From an uncultured Neomegalonema sp. (GTDB taxonomy: Bacteria > Pseudomonadota > Alphaproteobacteria > Rhodobacterales > Rhodobacteraceae): DNA of 32,520 nucleotides. The notes under the pieces were generated by a model. It saw only the letters and a program-made list of their open reading frames with translations. It was not told the DNA's origin and did not search any database. This document shows positions 25,919-32,520 of the stretch, one piece after another; position 1 is the first letter of the stretch; each line of letters begins with the position of its first letter. The DNA lies in assembly GCA_937958625.1 (NCBI GenBank), contig CALGNO010000057.1, positions 1 to 32,520 on the forward strand, written 5' to 3'. Position numbers and translations under genes: made by a program.

Positions 25919-26650
25919 ATGCAGATCGGTATCCTGCAAACCGGCACGGTCCCGGGGGAATTGCTCGGCCAGTATCCGACCTATGCGGGCATGTTCGGCG
26001 CTTTGTTGCAGAGCGCCGATCCGGCCTTTTCCGTCAAGAACTGGAACATCAACGAGGCGATGGACATCCCCGCCTCGCCCGGCGATGCCGATGGCTGGAT
26101 CATCACCGGCTCGCGCCACGGCGTCTATGAAGATCACCCGTGGATCGACCCGCTCAAGGCGTTTCTGCGTGAGGCTCATGCCGTGCAGGCCCCGCTTGTC
26201 GGCATTTGTTTCGGCCATCAGATCCTCGCCGATGCCCTCGGCGGCAAAGTGGTGAAGTCGGACAAGGGCTGGGGCTGCGGCATCCACAGCTACACCCTCC
26301 GCGAGTCCAAGGGCTGGATGGACGATGCGGCCCCGACCCTCGCGATCCATGCCATGCATCAGGATCAGGTGGTCGAGGTGCCGCCCGGCGCGCGGGTCTT
26401 TATGGAGTCGCCATTCTGCCCCAATGCGGGCCTTGCCTATGGCGAGACGGCAATCTCGGTACAGCCGCACCCGGAATTCGACGCGACATTCGAGCGAACG
26501 GTGATCGAAACCCGGCGGGGGACGATCATTCCCGAACAGGTTGCCGATGCGGCGCTGGCGGGGGTCGACGGCCCGACGGACTCGGCGATGTTCGGGCGGT
26601 GGATGGTGAATTTCTTCCGTCATGCGGCGGCGCAGCCAAAAGCGGCCTGA
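25919..26650 (+). CDS. Type 1 (class I) glutamine amidotransferase-like protein
   Basis: The 243-residue protein has the class I amidotransferase triad: the Cys nucleophile in VGICFGHQILADALGG (about residue 97) and His/Glu in SVQPHPEFD (about 181-183). DGWIITGSRHGVYEDHPWI upstream is typical of the stand-alone GMP-synthase-like amidotransferases that act on small molecules such as gamma-glutamyl compounds. No synthase domain or partner is visible, so the acceptor is unknown. ATG at 25919 follows the cytochrome stop by 8 bp and lacks a strong ribosome-binding site, which suggests co-transcription and coupling with the cytochrome gene. Confidence 0.9.
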   Translation: MQIGILQTGTVPGELLGQYPTYAGMFGALLQSADPAFSVKNWNINEAMDIPASPGDADGWIITGSRHGVYEDHPWIDPLKAFLREAHAVQAPLVGICFGHQILADALGGKVVKSDKGWGCGIHSYTLRESKGWMDDAAPTLAIHAMHQDQVVEVPPGARVFMESPFCPNAGLAYGETAISVQPHPEFDATFERTVIETRRGTIIPEQVADAALAGVDGPTDSAMFGRWMVNFFRHAAAQPKAA

Positions 26651-26656
26651 AACGAA

Positions 26657-26685
26657 AACGCCCGCGGCACGGGGCGGCGGGCGTT
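26657..26685 (-). terminator. Rho-independent terminator between convergent genes
   Basis: Arms AACGCCCGC (26657-26665) and GCGGGCGTT (26677-26685) form a perfect 9-bp stem around an 11-nt loop. Read on the minus strand, the stem is followed by TTTCGTTT, so it terminates the DUF465 gene. It may also stop transcription from the amidotransferase gene on the plus strand, where the tail is A-rich. Confidence 0.75.
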
Positions 26686-26709
26686 GAAAAGTCGGTGTGA
26701 TCTGCGGCC

Positions 26710-26874
26710 TTAGGAGGCCAGACGCCTGATCTCGTCCTTGAGTTTCAGCTTTTTGCGCTTGAGTGACAGAACTTCGAGATGGTCAGTGCCGGGACTGCGC
26801 TCGACGGTCTCAATCTGTGTGTCCAGGGTGCGATGTTTCTTGCGGAGTTCCTCTACGTGGGAAATCATGCTCAT
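26710..26874 (-). CDS. DUF465 (YdcH) family small protein
   Basis: This 54-residue protein reads MSMISHVEELRKKHRTLD, then TDHLEVLSLKRKKLKLKDEI and RRLAS to the stop. The spacing of EL..KH..LD and L..LK..KL.LKDEI is the DUF465/YdcH signature, a short helical hairpin of unknown function found widely in proteobacteria. ATG at 26874 has GAGGAGG upstream with about 8 nt spacing; a second ATG (26868) is less well placed. It is divergent from ubiX (111 bp between starts) and ends just before a terminator. Confidence 0.9.
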   Translation of the reverse strand: MSMISHVEELRKKHRTLDTQIETVERSPGTDHLEVLSLKRKKLKLKDEIRRLAS

Positions 26875-26985
26875 TCGTCATCCTCCTCTGTTGCGGAACC
26901 TAGATGACACCACAGATTCGGAGGCTTGTCATCTGCTATTCGCACACGCATCTGCACAAACGTTTACAAATTGTTGAAAAGTCCT

Positions 26986-27579
26986 ATGAACGAACCAAGT
27001 AAACCGAGACTGATCGTCGGTATTTCCGGCGCTTCCGGCGTCGTCTATGGCGTGCGCGTGCTTCAAATCCTGCGCGATATCGGCGTCGAGAGCCATCTGG
27101 TCGTGTCCCAGGCCGGTCGCCTTACTGCCCATTATGAACTGGGTATGGATGCGAAGGATTTATCGGCGCTGGCCGATCACACCTACGGTGCCGGAGATGT
27201 CGGGGCGGCCATCAGTTCCGGGTCGTTCAAGACCCTCGGCATGATCGTCGCGCCCTGTTCCATGAGCAGCCTGTCCCAGATTGCCAGCGGCGTGACCACC
27301 GGCCTGCTGACCCGGGCGGCGGATGTGGTGCTGAAGGAGCGCCGCAGGCTGGTGCTGATGGTCCGCGAGACGCCGCTGCATACCGGCCATCTGCGCTCGA
27401 TGACGGCTGCGAGCGAAATGGGCGCGATCATCTATCCGCCTGTTCCGGCATTCTACTCCGAGCCCGAAACGGTGGATGATATCGTCAACCAGACCGTAGG
27501 CCGCGCCCTCGACCTTTTTGGCCTCGATGCCCCGGTCACGAAACGCTGGGGCGAGGATCTGGAAAAAGGGCGGCGATAA
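26986..27579 (+). CDS. ubiX: Flavin prenyltransferase UbiX
   Basis: The 197-residue protein makes prenylated FMN, the cofactor of UbiD-type decarboxylases in ubiquinone synthesis. Family motifs are IVGISGASGVVYGVRVLQ at the N-terminal FMN/Rossmann fold, SGSFKTLGMIVAPCSMSSLS with the conserved APCSM, and ERRRLVLMVRETPLHTGHL, which binds the prenyl phosphate. FYSEPETVDDIVNQTVGRAL near the C-terminus also fits. ATG at 26986 gives the normal family length; the upstream extension to 26926 does not match. No ubiD is visible in the window, so the partner lies elsewhere. Confidence 0.95.
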   Translation: MNEPSKPRLIVGISGASGVVYGVRVLQILRDIGVESHLVVSQAGRLTAHYELGMDAKDLSALADHTYGAGDVGAAISSGSFKTLGMIVAPCSMSSLSQIASGVTTGLLTRAADVVLKERRRLVLMVRETPLHTGHLRSMTAASEMGAIIYPPVPAFYSEPETVDDIVNQTVGRALDLFGLDAPVTKRWGEDLEKGRR

Positions 27580-27789
27580 CCGTCTTTTTGTAAAGCTTTC
27601 AAGATAAGCGGATACCGGTTCTCGCCCGAAAACGCGATAAAACAAGGAAAGCGGGGGGTGAAAACGACGATCAATCGTGGATTCATCTATAGTGTATCGT
27701 ATTTGATCTATTCGATGGTCGTTCTTAAACAAGAGATCAAGATCGTTGATCTACGCTGATCGTATTCTCTCATTGCGATTGGCGATCCG

Positions 27790-28698
27790 ATGCTTGTTTC
27801 AGAACTCCTCTTTGAAAAGAACAGCATCGGCATCAAGATGGTATCGCCGGACACCCCGTTGTCGGATATGGCGGTGCGGTTACAGCGCTATAATGTCGGC
27901 GTTCTGGTTGTCATGGACGCTCAGGAGCAGCTGGTCGGCATCGTCTCCGAACGCGACCTCGTGGCCGTCGTTGCCGCCGGCGGACGGGATTTTTCGGCGT
28001 TGCTGGTTCGCGATATCATGACAACGGATGTCCTGACATGCGTTGCGACGGATGAAGTCGCCGAAATCCTGGACCTGATGAACCAACGAAACATTCGCCA
28101 CATGCCGGTTGTCGAAGCGGGCGTTCCGAAAAACATCCTCAGCATCAAGGATTTCCACTACGCCTATCAGGAATTGCAGGTCGAGGCGCGCACGGATCAC
28201 CTGACCGGCCTCGCGAACCGGCGGCGGTTTCTGGAACTGATGGATCAGGAGAAGAACCGGTGTCGCCGGTTCGGGTCACCGCTGTCGCTGGCGGTCCTCG
28301 ATATCGACCGGTTCAAGTTGATCAACGATACCTATGGCCATGATGCGGGCGACGAGGTCTTGCGCGAGTTTTCAGCCCTGTTGTTGCACGAGCTGCGCAT
28401 CTATGACGGGATCGGACGGCTGGGCGGCGAGGAATTCGCGGTGCTCTTTCCCCATGCGGATCTTGACGGGGCCGCCGTCGCCTGTATGCGGATCATTGAC
28501 GCCCTGCGCCGCACTATCATGCGGATCGACGATCAGGATATCCGCGTGACCGCCAGTATCGGTCTTGTCCAGATGGCCCCGACCGGAGACACCGTCGAGT
28601 CGATGCTGAACCGCGCCGATGGCTTGCTTTACCACGCAAAGAACACGGGCCGGGACCGGCTGGTGGTCGAGGAATCCGCGTGTCAGTCGGTTGCGTGA
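27790..28698 (+). CDS. CBS-pair GGDEF diguanylate cyclase
   Basis: The 302-residue protein has two CBS motifs in the N-terminal half (about residues 15-60, VLVVMDAQEQLVGIVSERDL, and 73-125, RDIMTTDVLTCVATDEVAEI with MPVVEAG), then a GGDEF domain at about 130-295. The active site is GGEEF (212-216) in GRLGGEEFAVLFPH, with DHLTGLANRRRF at its start and DIDRFKLINDTYGHDAGDEV for metal and substrate. RIYD (203-206) lies five residues before GGEEF, matching the RxxD product-inhibition site. It should make c-di-GMP, with the CBS pair likely sensing an adenosine nucleotide. No transmembrane segment is visible, so it is cytoplasmic. ATG at 27790 lacks an obvious ribosome-binding site. Confidence 0.93.
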   Translation: MLVSELLFEKNSIGIKMVSPDTPLSDMAVRLQRYNVGVLVVMDAQEQLVGIVSERDLVAVVAAGGRDFSALLVRDIMTTDVLTCVATDEVAEILDLMNQRNIRHMPVVEAGVPKNILSIKDFHYAYQELQVEARTDHLTGLANRRRFLELMDQEKNRCRRFGSPLSLAVLDIDRFKLINDTYGHDAGDEVLREFSALLLHELRIYDGIGRLGGEEFAVLFPHADLDGAAVACMRIIDALRRTIMRIDDQDIRVTASIGLVQMAPTGDTVESMLNRADGLLYHAKNTGRDRLVVEESACQSVA

Positions 28699-28727
28699 GC
28701 CGACCGTCAGGCGCATGGGCATCGGCG

Positions 28728-29054
28728 TTATTCCGGCAGCTCGACGGTAATTTTGAGCGATGAATACCACTTCGCGGCGGCTTTCATATCGTCGCGGGTC
28801 AGGTCTTCGGCGATGACCGACATGACCTCGTGCGCGCGCTTGCCGGATTTGTAATCCTTCAACTGCTGCTCGAGATAGCCGCGCGATGTGCCCGCGATAT
28901 GCGGCGCTGTGGGGATGCGGGCGAGGCCGTTAACCCCGTGACAGGTCTTGCACTGGTCGATGATCTCCGGCGGCTCGGCGCTGGCGGTCGTGGCCGCGGT
29001 CAGGCCAACGAAGGCGGCGGCGAGGGCAAGCCATGCAACGGCTGAAATTCGCAT
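28728..29054 (-). CDS. Periplasmic class I cytochrome c (single heme)
   Basis: The 108-residue protein has a Sec signal peptide ending in ATTASA (about residue 26), heme-binding CKTCH (residues 35-39) and Met78 in HEVMSV as the likely axial ligand. HGVNGLARIPTAPHIAG and YLEQQLKDYKSGKR are typical of the small cytochrome c-553-like family. It lies 70 bp downstream of the PQQ dehydrogenase gene in the same direction and is its probable electron acceptor, as in other PQQ dehydrogenase/cytochrome pairs; this pairing is inferred from position. A hairpin in the gap may set the ratio of the two. Confidence 0.92.
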   Translation of the reverse strand: MRISAVAWLALAAAFVGLTAATTASAEPPEIIDQCKTCHGVNGLARIPTAPHIAGTSRGYLEQQLKDYKSGKRAHEVMSVIAEDLTRDDMKAAAKWYSSLKITVELPE

Positions 29055-29082
29055 CGAGGGCGCTCCGGCAAGTCAAACAGGT

Positions 29083-29110
29083 GCCCCTTCCCGGTAATCC
29101 GGCAAGGGGC
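29083..29110 (-). terminator. Intercistronic hairpin between PQQ dehydrogenase and cytochrome c
   Basis: Arms GCCCCTT-C-CCGG and CCGG-C-AAGGGGC enclose a TAAT loop: an 11-bp stem with one C-C mismatch. On the minus strand it is followed by ACCTGTTTGAC, only mildly U-rich, so it may attenuate rather than fully stop transcription into the cytochrome gene, or stabilise the upstream message. Confidence 0.5.
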
Positions 29111-29124
29111 GGTTTTCGGGGCCG

Positions 29125-30372
29125 TTACTTGGTGTAGGAGATGCGATAGATCGCACCGGCCAGATCGTCCGAGACCAGGATCGACCCGTCGCGCAGCATC
29201 GCCACATCGACCGGACGGCCCAGATACTCGCCGGTTTCCTCGTCCAGCCAGCCCTCGGCGAACGGCACCATCGTCGCATTGCCCTCGTCGTCGATGGACG
29301 TGAACATCACCCGTGCGCCCACCGGTTCGGTGCGGTTCCATGACCCGTGCTGGGCCGAGAAGATACCGTTGCGGTATTTCTGCGGGAACTGACGACCGGT
29401 ATAGAAGGCCATGCCGAGATCGGCGGCGTGGGCGACGGTTTCGACGACGGGATGCACCACCTCGACCGGCACTTCCTCGTCCTTGTATTCATTGGTGCGC
29501 GTCGTGCCGCCACCGAACCACGGATGGCCGAAATGCTGGCCTGCTTCGGTTTGGCGGTTCAGCTCGCCGGGCGGAATGTCATCCCCCATGCCGTCGACCT
29601 GATTGTCCGTCCACCACAGCTCGCCGGTCTCGGGATGGAAGTCCTGACCGACCGAGTTGCGCACGCCATAGGTATAGACTTCGCGGTTCTTGCCGTCGCG
29701 GTCCATGCGGATGATGCCGCCGATACCAACCTCGTTATAGAGGTCCAGTTTCTCGGGCGGGGCCACGTTGAACGGCTGTCCCAGCGAGATATACAGCTTG
29801 TTATCCGGGCCGATGTCGCAGACGCGGGCGGTGTGGTTATAGCTTTCCTCGTCCTCGGGGATCAGCTCGCCCTGGGCGACCACGTTGAAGGCGGCGACAT
29901 CCGGTCCCTCGTAGAAAAACTCGGCGGCGGGGAACAACAGCACGCGGTTTTGCTCGACGACGTAGAGAAACCCGTCCTTCGAGAAGCACACGCCGTTCGG
30001 GATTGCGAAATCAATCGAGGGCGCGAAGCGTTTCACGTCATCGGCCACGCGATCCTTGTCGCGGTCGGTCATGACATAGACTTCGTTCTTGCGGGTGCCG
30101 ACGAAGGCGGCGACGCCTTGCGGGCCGACGGCAATATGCCGCGCATCGGGCACGATGGCATAAAGGTCGATCTTGAAGCCGTCGGGCATCTCGATCTTTT
30201 TAAGGATCTCGCGGATCGCGGCGGCATTGCTGCCATCCTGCGGAATCGGCTCCATCATCGCGGTGCCGGTGGATTTGAACGAGCTGAGTTTTTCAAGATT
30301 GCCCTGGGCCAGTGCCGGGGTCGCGGTTGCAAGCCCAAGCCCGAAGGCGGCGAGCATGAAGTGCCGGATCAT
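29125..30372 (-). CDS. PQQ-dependent dehydrogenase, L-sorbosone/aldose dehydrogenase type
   Basis: The 415-residue protein has a Sec signal peptide (MIRHFMLAAFGLGLATATPA, cleavage probably after ALA) and a soluble propeller domain of the GDH/sorbosone dehydrogenase group. Visible motifs are VPDARHIAVGPQGVAAFVG, AIPNGVCFSKDGFLYV, YISLGQPFNV, YGVRNSVGQDFHPETGELWW with TDNQVDGMGDD, and the C-terminal AQHGSWNRTEPVG and GRPVDVAMLRDGSILVSDD. The substrate is unknown; sugars or sugar lactones are likely. ATG at 30372 has GGAGG 7 nt upstream; an upstream ATG at 30417 is not preferred. It is distinct in sequence from the PQQ enzyme at 2670 and is followed by a cytochrome c gene. Confidence 0.9.
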   Translation of the reverse strand: MIRHFMLAAFGLGLATATPALAQGNLEKLSSFKSTGTAMMEPIPQDGSNAAAIREILKKIEMPDGFKIDLYAIVPDARHIAVGPQGVAAFVGTRKNEVYVMTDRDKDRVADDVKRFAPSIDFAIPNGVCFSKDGFLYVVEQNRVLLFPAAEFFYEGPDVAAFNVVAQGELIPEDEESYNHTARVCDIGPDNKLYISLGQPFNVAPPEKLDLYNEVGIGGIIRMDRDGKNREVYTYGVRNSVGQDFHPETGELWWTDNQVDGMGDDIPPGELNRQTEAGQHFGHPWFGGGTTRTNEYKDEEVPVEVVHPVVETVAHAADLGMAFYTGRQFPQKYRNGIFSAQHGSWNRTEPVGARVMFTSIDDEGNATMVPFAEGWLDEETGEYLGRPVDVAMLRDGSILVSDDLAGAIYRISYTK

Positions 30373-30434
30373 TCTGTTTCCTCCAAAAAATTGAAAGGGG
30401 TCTTCCGCCCCATGCATGAACGATGAAGGCCCTA

Positions 30435-30447
30435 TGACGTTACGTCA
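30435..30447. promoter_or_regulatory. Palindrome upstream of PQQ dehydrogenase
   Basis: TGACGT-T-ACGTCA is a perfect 6+1+6 palindrome about 63 bp upstream of the dehydrogenase ATG. On the minus strand it overlaps a possible -35 (TTGACG), although the matching -10 is poor. A dimeric regulator could bind here; none is identified. Confidence 0.45.
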
Positions 30448-30687
30448 AGTCGGAGGGTGTCGTGGGGCAAGACGGCGGTGGCGAGATGTTAGCCCGCCTG
30501 GCGCGTTGCGAAAGGGAACGGTTCTGCGACGGTTTTTGGCCTCGGCAGAATTGAGGGGTTAGTTGTCGCGAAACCTAGTCGCAAAACGAATGGTCAAAAT
30601 TCCTGTTTTTGGAGGGTCGTAGAACTCAATTCCGCGCTTCCCACCATCTTGATCGCAAAATTAAGTCATAGCGTATTGAAGGTGTAA
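30448..30687. other. Intergenic region left of the HEPN-like module
   Basis: Together with the dehydrogenase leader, this makes a 341-bp stretch without a supported gene (30373-30713). GC falls towards the right. It contains TGTCGCGAAACC at 30564-30575, repeated on the far side of the two-gene module, and GTCGCAAAAC at 30578-30587. I see no convincing promoter hexamers. Confidence 0.6.
30564..30575. repeat. 12-bp direct repeat, left copy
   Basis: TGTCGCGAAACC occurs here and again at 31508-31519, on either side of the two lower-GC genes. The left copy is followed by a related half-copy, GTCGCAAAAC, in direct orientation; at the right side the related sequence is inverted and forms a hairpin. 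Confidence 0.6.
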
Positions 30688-30708
30688 CCCGAAGATGCCA
30701 TCTTCGGG
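30688..30708 (+). promoter_or_regulatory. Perfect hairpin at the start of the HEPN-partner gene
   Basis: Arms CCCGAAGAT and ATCTTCGGG pair perfectly over 9 bp around a GCC loop. The hairpin ends 5 bases before the ATG at 30714, where a ribosome-binding site would be expected, so it could be an autoregulatory operator or an RNA structure controlling translation. Confidence 0.65.
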
Positions 30709-30713
30709 TGACC

Positions 30714-31034
30714 ATGGCCAATTTTGATAATGAGATTTCGGACGAGACTAAAGCCCTCATTGAGGACGTGGTGCGCGATCACCTTAACGGCTTCAATGTT
30801 AGCCCTTGCGAGATTGTGTCGTTCGAAAACCACGATGGTGAAGCGTCCATCTCGGTGGGAATTTGCTATCTTGACGCTGCGAAGGCGATCAGCCCGACTA
30901 TCACGATAAAATTGGTTACCGAGCTGCGCGCTAAGTTAGTCGATGCTGGCGATCAACGGTTTCCTTACGTCCGCCATTACTTTCAGGAAGAGCAAGAAAT
31001 CGTCGGGGTAGAGCATGCATGCGGCGCTGCTTGA
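30714..31034 (+). CDS. Small acidic protein paired with HEPN-like gene, unknown function
   Basis: The product is 106 residues: MANFDNEISDETKALIEDVV at the start, then SFENHDGEASISVGICYL, a short strand-rich middle, and GDQRFPYVRHYFQEEQEI near the C-terminus. I recall similar small proteins encoded before HEPN-like genes, but cannot name the family; an antitoxin-like partner role is inference. I start at ATG 30714; a GTG at 30708 is in frame but lies within the hairpin. GC is lower than in the neighbours (28 of 60 bases at 30781-30840). It overlaps the next gene by 20 bases, indicating coupling. Confidence 0.7.
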   Translation: MANFDNEISDETKALIEDVVRDHLNGFNVSPCEIVSFENHDGEASISVGICYLDAAKAISPTITIKLVTELRAKLVDAGDQRFPYVRHYFQEEQEIVGVEHACGAA

Positions 31035-31494
31035 TAGCGCACTAAAGCTTGCTTGCGAGGGCGGAGGCGGAGAGCCCGCTTCCCAGTCTGATCTCCGACG
31101 CTCTATCAGCACGGCATACTATGCTGGGTTCCACTTCATTCTGGAAGAGTGCGCGAACCTGTTGACGTGCGATGAAGGCGGGGCTGACATAAATCGAGCA
31201 TGGTTGCATGTCTATCGCAGCGTCGCTCATGGAGCGGTCAAAAAAGCCTGCAATAAAGCCACAGACAGTACCATGTCGTTTCCGACAGAAATTCGCGAGT
31301 TCGCTGTCTCGTTTGTCCTATGGCTTGAATCCCGACATGAAGCTGATTACGACCCTTCAGCCAGCTATTCAGCAGTTGATGCGCTCGCAATTGTTGGCGA
31401 GGTTGAAACGGCAATTATTGCATTCAAGACGGTAGAAAAAAAGCATCGGCAAGCGTTCGCGATATTGATCGCTTGCGGTAAGCCACTCGGGTGA
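31015..31494 (+). CDS. HEPN-like domain protein, unknown function
   Basis: The 159-residue all-helical protein contains LRRSISTAYYAGFHFILEEC near residues 28-47, a typical HEPN helix, then HVYRSVAHGAVKKAC around 64-78 and a long final helix (AVDALAIVGEVETAIIAFKT). HEPN proteins are often RNase toxins, but the canonical R-x4-6-H motif is not clear here: the nearest is RSVAH, with three residues between Arg and His. So a catalytic role is uncertain. The start ATG at 31015 lies within the preceding gene. A hairpin starts 14 bp after the stop. Lower GC (31 of 60 at 31081-31140) suggests acquired DNA. Confidence 0.68.
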   Translation: MHAALLDSALKLACEGGGGEPASQSDLRRSISTAYYAGFHFILEECANLLTCDEGGADINRAWLHVYRSVAHGAVKKACNKATDSTMSFPTEIREFAVSFVLWLESRHEADYDPSASYSAVDALAIVGEVETAIIAFKTVEKKHRQAFAILIACGKPLG

Positions 31495-31507
31495 AATCAG
31501 CCCACCC

Positions 31508-31535
31508 TGTCGCGAAACCCATCGGTTTTGCGACA
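31508..31535 (+). terminator. Hairpin downstream of the HEPN-like gene (right repeat copy)
   Basis: TGTCGCGAAACC and GGTTTTGCGACA form a 12-bp stem (one G-U wobble) around a CATC loop. It could act as a terminator although no U-run follows directly. The left arm is the same 12 bases as at 30564-30575. Confidence 0.55.
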
Positions 31536-31598
31536 CTCGATTTGTGCTGCACCGCCAGACTTGGCAATATTGCGCTCACGAAGTCCACACGGAACATA

Positions 31599-31631
31599 TT
31601 GACAACATTTATACGTCATTGTAGACGTTGT
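31599..31631 (+). promoter_or_regulatory. Possible promoter/operator of the following gene
   Basis: TTGACA at 31599-31604 is a consensus -35; the -10 at 17-bp spacing is weak (TAGACG). The region also holds two dyads, ACGTC-N6-GACGT (31613-31628) and ACAAC/GTTGT (31602-31606 and 31627-31631), so regulation by a repressor is plausible. Confidence 0.4.
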
Positions 31632-31662
31632 GTCGGTTATAGATCACGGAGACGGCGACGAG

Positions 31663-32313
31663 ATGGATTGGGAACGGGCGATACGGCAGGGCAGGGGAGA
31701 GCTGTTGCGGCTGGTCCTTTGGATGCTGGTTCGGGCCGGGTCCGGGGTCGTTTCCAAAGATGTTCATCTGGAACTGCTGCGCATGGTGCGGGTGGCGGAA
31801 TCGGGATTTCGGCGGTTGGTGGTGATGGCGGCGCGGGGGGTGTCTGTGCGCCTTGTGCCGACGAGACGTGGGCCGGGGGTTGTCGAGCGCCGGAGAACGC
31901 TCCCGCGCAGGCCGCCTGTGCCTTTGTTCGATCGGCGCAAACGGTTCGGGGTCGCCGGTATTGGCCGGGCGGGTGACCCGCGCGTGACCGTGATCGGCCT
32001 TGATGACTGGCAGGGCAGGACGGTTGCCGGGGGTGCCGTTGAGCGGGAGCTTAATCCGCTGCGCCTGCGGCATCGTCTGCTGGCTCTGCAAGCCGGTCTT
32101 GGCGATGTACCAAAACATGCCCTGCGCCTTGCGCGATGTCGCGCGCGGCGGGCGCAGGCCACTGCACGGGGCGGTAAAGCCTTGCCCATCAGTCCGATGC
32201 GCCCGGGCTGGCCCCCGGGCTATCGGATCAATGGGCAGGAGGCGGTGCATGAGATGCTGCTCGGCCTGGATTCCCTTGCGCGACGGGCCGATGCGGCGGC
32301 GGTGGCCCGGTGA
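31663..32313 (+). CDS. Conserved-looking protein of unknown function
   Basis: The product is 216 residues from ATG 31663 (MDWERAIRQGRGELLRLVLW); GTG at 31630 would add 11 residues. After a hydrophobic-leaning N-terminal helix comes an Arg-rich middle and the C-terminal segment PMRPGWPPGYRINGQEAVHE followed by MLLGLDSLARRADAA, which looks like a structured conserved end. I recall hypothetical proteins of this type in Rhodobacterales but no function. GC returns to the high level of the chromosome backbone. Several overlapping frames are open here; this one was chosen for its TTGACA-containing upstream region and its protein-like C-terminus. Confidence 0.6.
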   Translation: MDWERAIRQGRGELLRLVLWMLVRAGSGVVSKDVHLELLRMVRVAESGFRRLVVMAARGVSVRLVPTRRGPGVVERRRTLPRRPPVPLFDRRKRFGVAGIGRAGDPRVTVIGLDDWQGRTVAGGAVERELNPLRLRHRLLALQAGLGDVPKHALRLARCRARRAQATARGGKALPISPMRPGWPPGYRINGQEAVHEMLLGLDSLARRADAAAVAR

Positions 32314-32397
32314 CGGGGTCTGTCTACATTTTACATTTTTGATACGTTAAAATCTCGGACGGCGATGCAGGGTTTACGCAGATTCAGGGATTGCCCG

Positions 32398-32416
32398 CCG
32401 TTCGGATTGCGAACGG
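32398..32416 (+). terminator. Hairpin after the unknown gene
   Basis: CCGTTC and GAACGG pair around GGATTGC, 84 bp after the stop at 32313. No U-run follows directly, and its right arm overlaps the promoter -35, so its role is uncertain. Confidence 0.35.
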
Positions 32417-32435
32417 GCCTTCGCTGCGCTATATT
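32407..32435 (+). promoter_or_regulatory. Sigma-70-like promoter at the right edge
   Basis: TTGCGA (32407-32412) and TATATT (32430-32435) are separated by exactly 17 bp, a good vegetative promoter. It would drive a gene starting near the window end. Confidence 0.6.
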
Positions 32436-32480
32436 GTGAGGGTCCGGCAGTGATCGACTGTCTCGCTTCGCGCCGGTACA

Positions 32481-32520
32481 GTGGAGGTGGAAACTGACAA
32501 TCCAACGCGAAAGCGGCGTG
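32481..32520 (+). CDS. Probable 5' end of a gene cut by the window edge
   Basis: A plus-strand gene probably starts here, about 45 bp behind the promoter at 32407-32435. From GTG 32481 (or 32487) the frame reads VEVETDNPTRKRR and stays open to the end. GGAGG at 32483-32487 would also suit a start at 32494, but that codon is CTG. Too little is visible to name it. Confidence 0.3.
   Translation, partial: MEVETDNPTRKRR

Noticed and set aside
31491-31976. Frame starting at the HEPN-like stop
   Set aside because: It crosses the hairpin and possible promoter and overlaps the better-supported frame starting at 31663; the sequence is Arg/Gly-rich without motifs.

Overview
The window looks like a chromosomal segment of an alphaproteobacterium, most likely in the Rhodobacterales/Roseobacter group. 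This rests on GC-rich coding DNA, on the gene families present (NDUFAF5-like methyltransferase beside comF, DUF3422 protein, PhaR, glutaryl-CoA dehydrogenase, an acidic-linker membrane cytochrome c resembling cytochrome c-y) and on their close packing. It is inference from gene content; no rRNA or other phylogenetic marker is present. I found no tRNA, rRNA, CRISPR array, insertion sequence or prophage.

Layout. 1-3794: a partial methyltransferase (-) diverges from comF, glutaredoxin, a nitrilase-family amidase and a periplasmic PQQ sugar dehydrogenase (+). 3807-4885: a lower-GC PIN-like/DUF433 toxin-antitoxin pair (-). 4940-6262: chorismate synthase aroC, with an in-frame insert of about 75 residues. 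6300-12277: a minus-strand run of pqiA (split into two genes), a very long pqiB, the lipoprotein pqiC, a short-chain dehydrogenase, a small membrane protein and a cold-shock protein. 12312-15644: manC and a polysaccharide-export lipoprotein with a long coiled-coil insert. 15862-20400: glutaryl-CoA dehydrogenase (+), then a DUF3422 membrane protein and mutL (-). 20503-22895: a protein of unknown function with an Ala/Ser/Tyr tract, and the PHA regulator phaR (-). 23051-26650: a PhaC-like alpha/beta hydrolase, a tethered two-heme cytochrome c and a class I glutamine amidotransferase (+). 26710-28698: a DUF465 protein (-), ubiX and a CBS-GGDEF diguanylate cyclase (+). 28728-30372: a PQQ-type dehydrogenase with a small cytochrome c (-). 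30714-31494: a lower-GC two-gene module with a HEPN-like protein, flanked by a shared 12-bp repeat. 31663-32313: a conserved-looking unknown gene, then a promoter and the probable start of another gene at the right edge.

How the genes may work together. The pqi genes encode a trans-envelope lipid transport system: inner-membrane PqiA halves, an MCE-domain tunnel (PqiB) and an outer-membrane lipoprotein (PqiC). manC and the export lipoprotein supply a sugar nucleotide and an export channel for a surface polysaccharide. The PQQ dehydrogenase and small cytochrome c form an oxidation/electron-acceptor pair. phaR and the PhaC-like gene are divergent and probably co-regulated.

Most interesting: the aroC insert, exact 93-residue repeats that lengthen PqiB, heptads inserted in the export lipoprotein, the two-heme cytochrome with acidic tethers, and the HEPN module with its flanking repeats and start-site hairpin.
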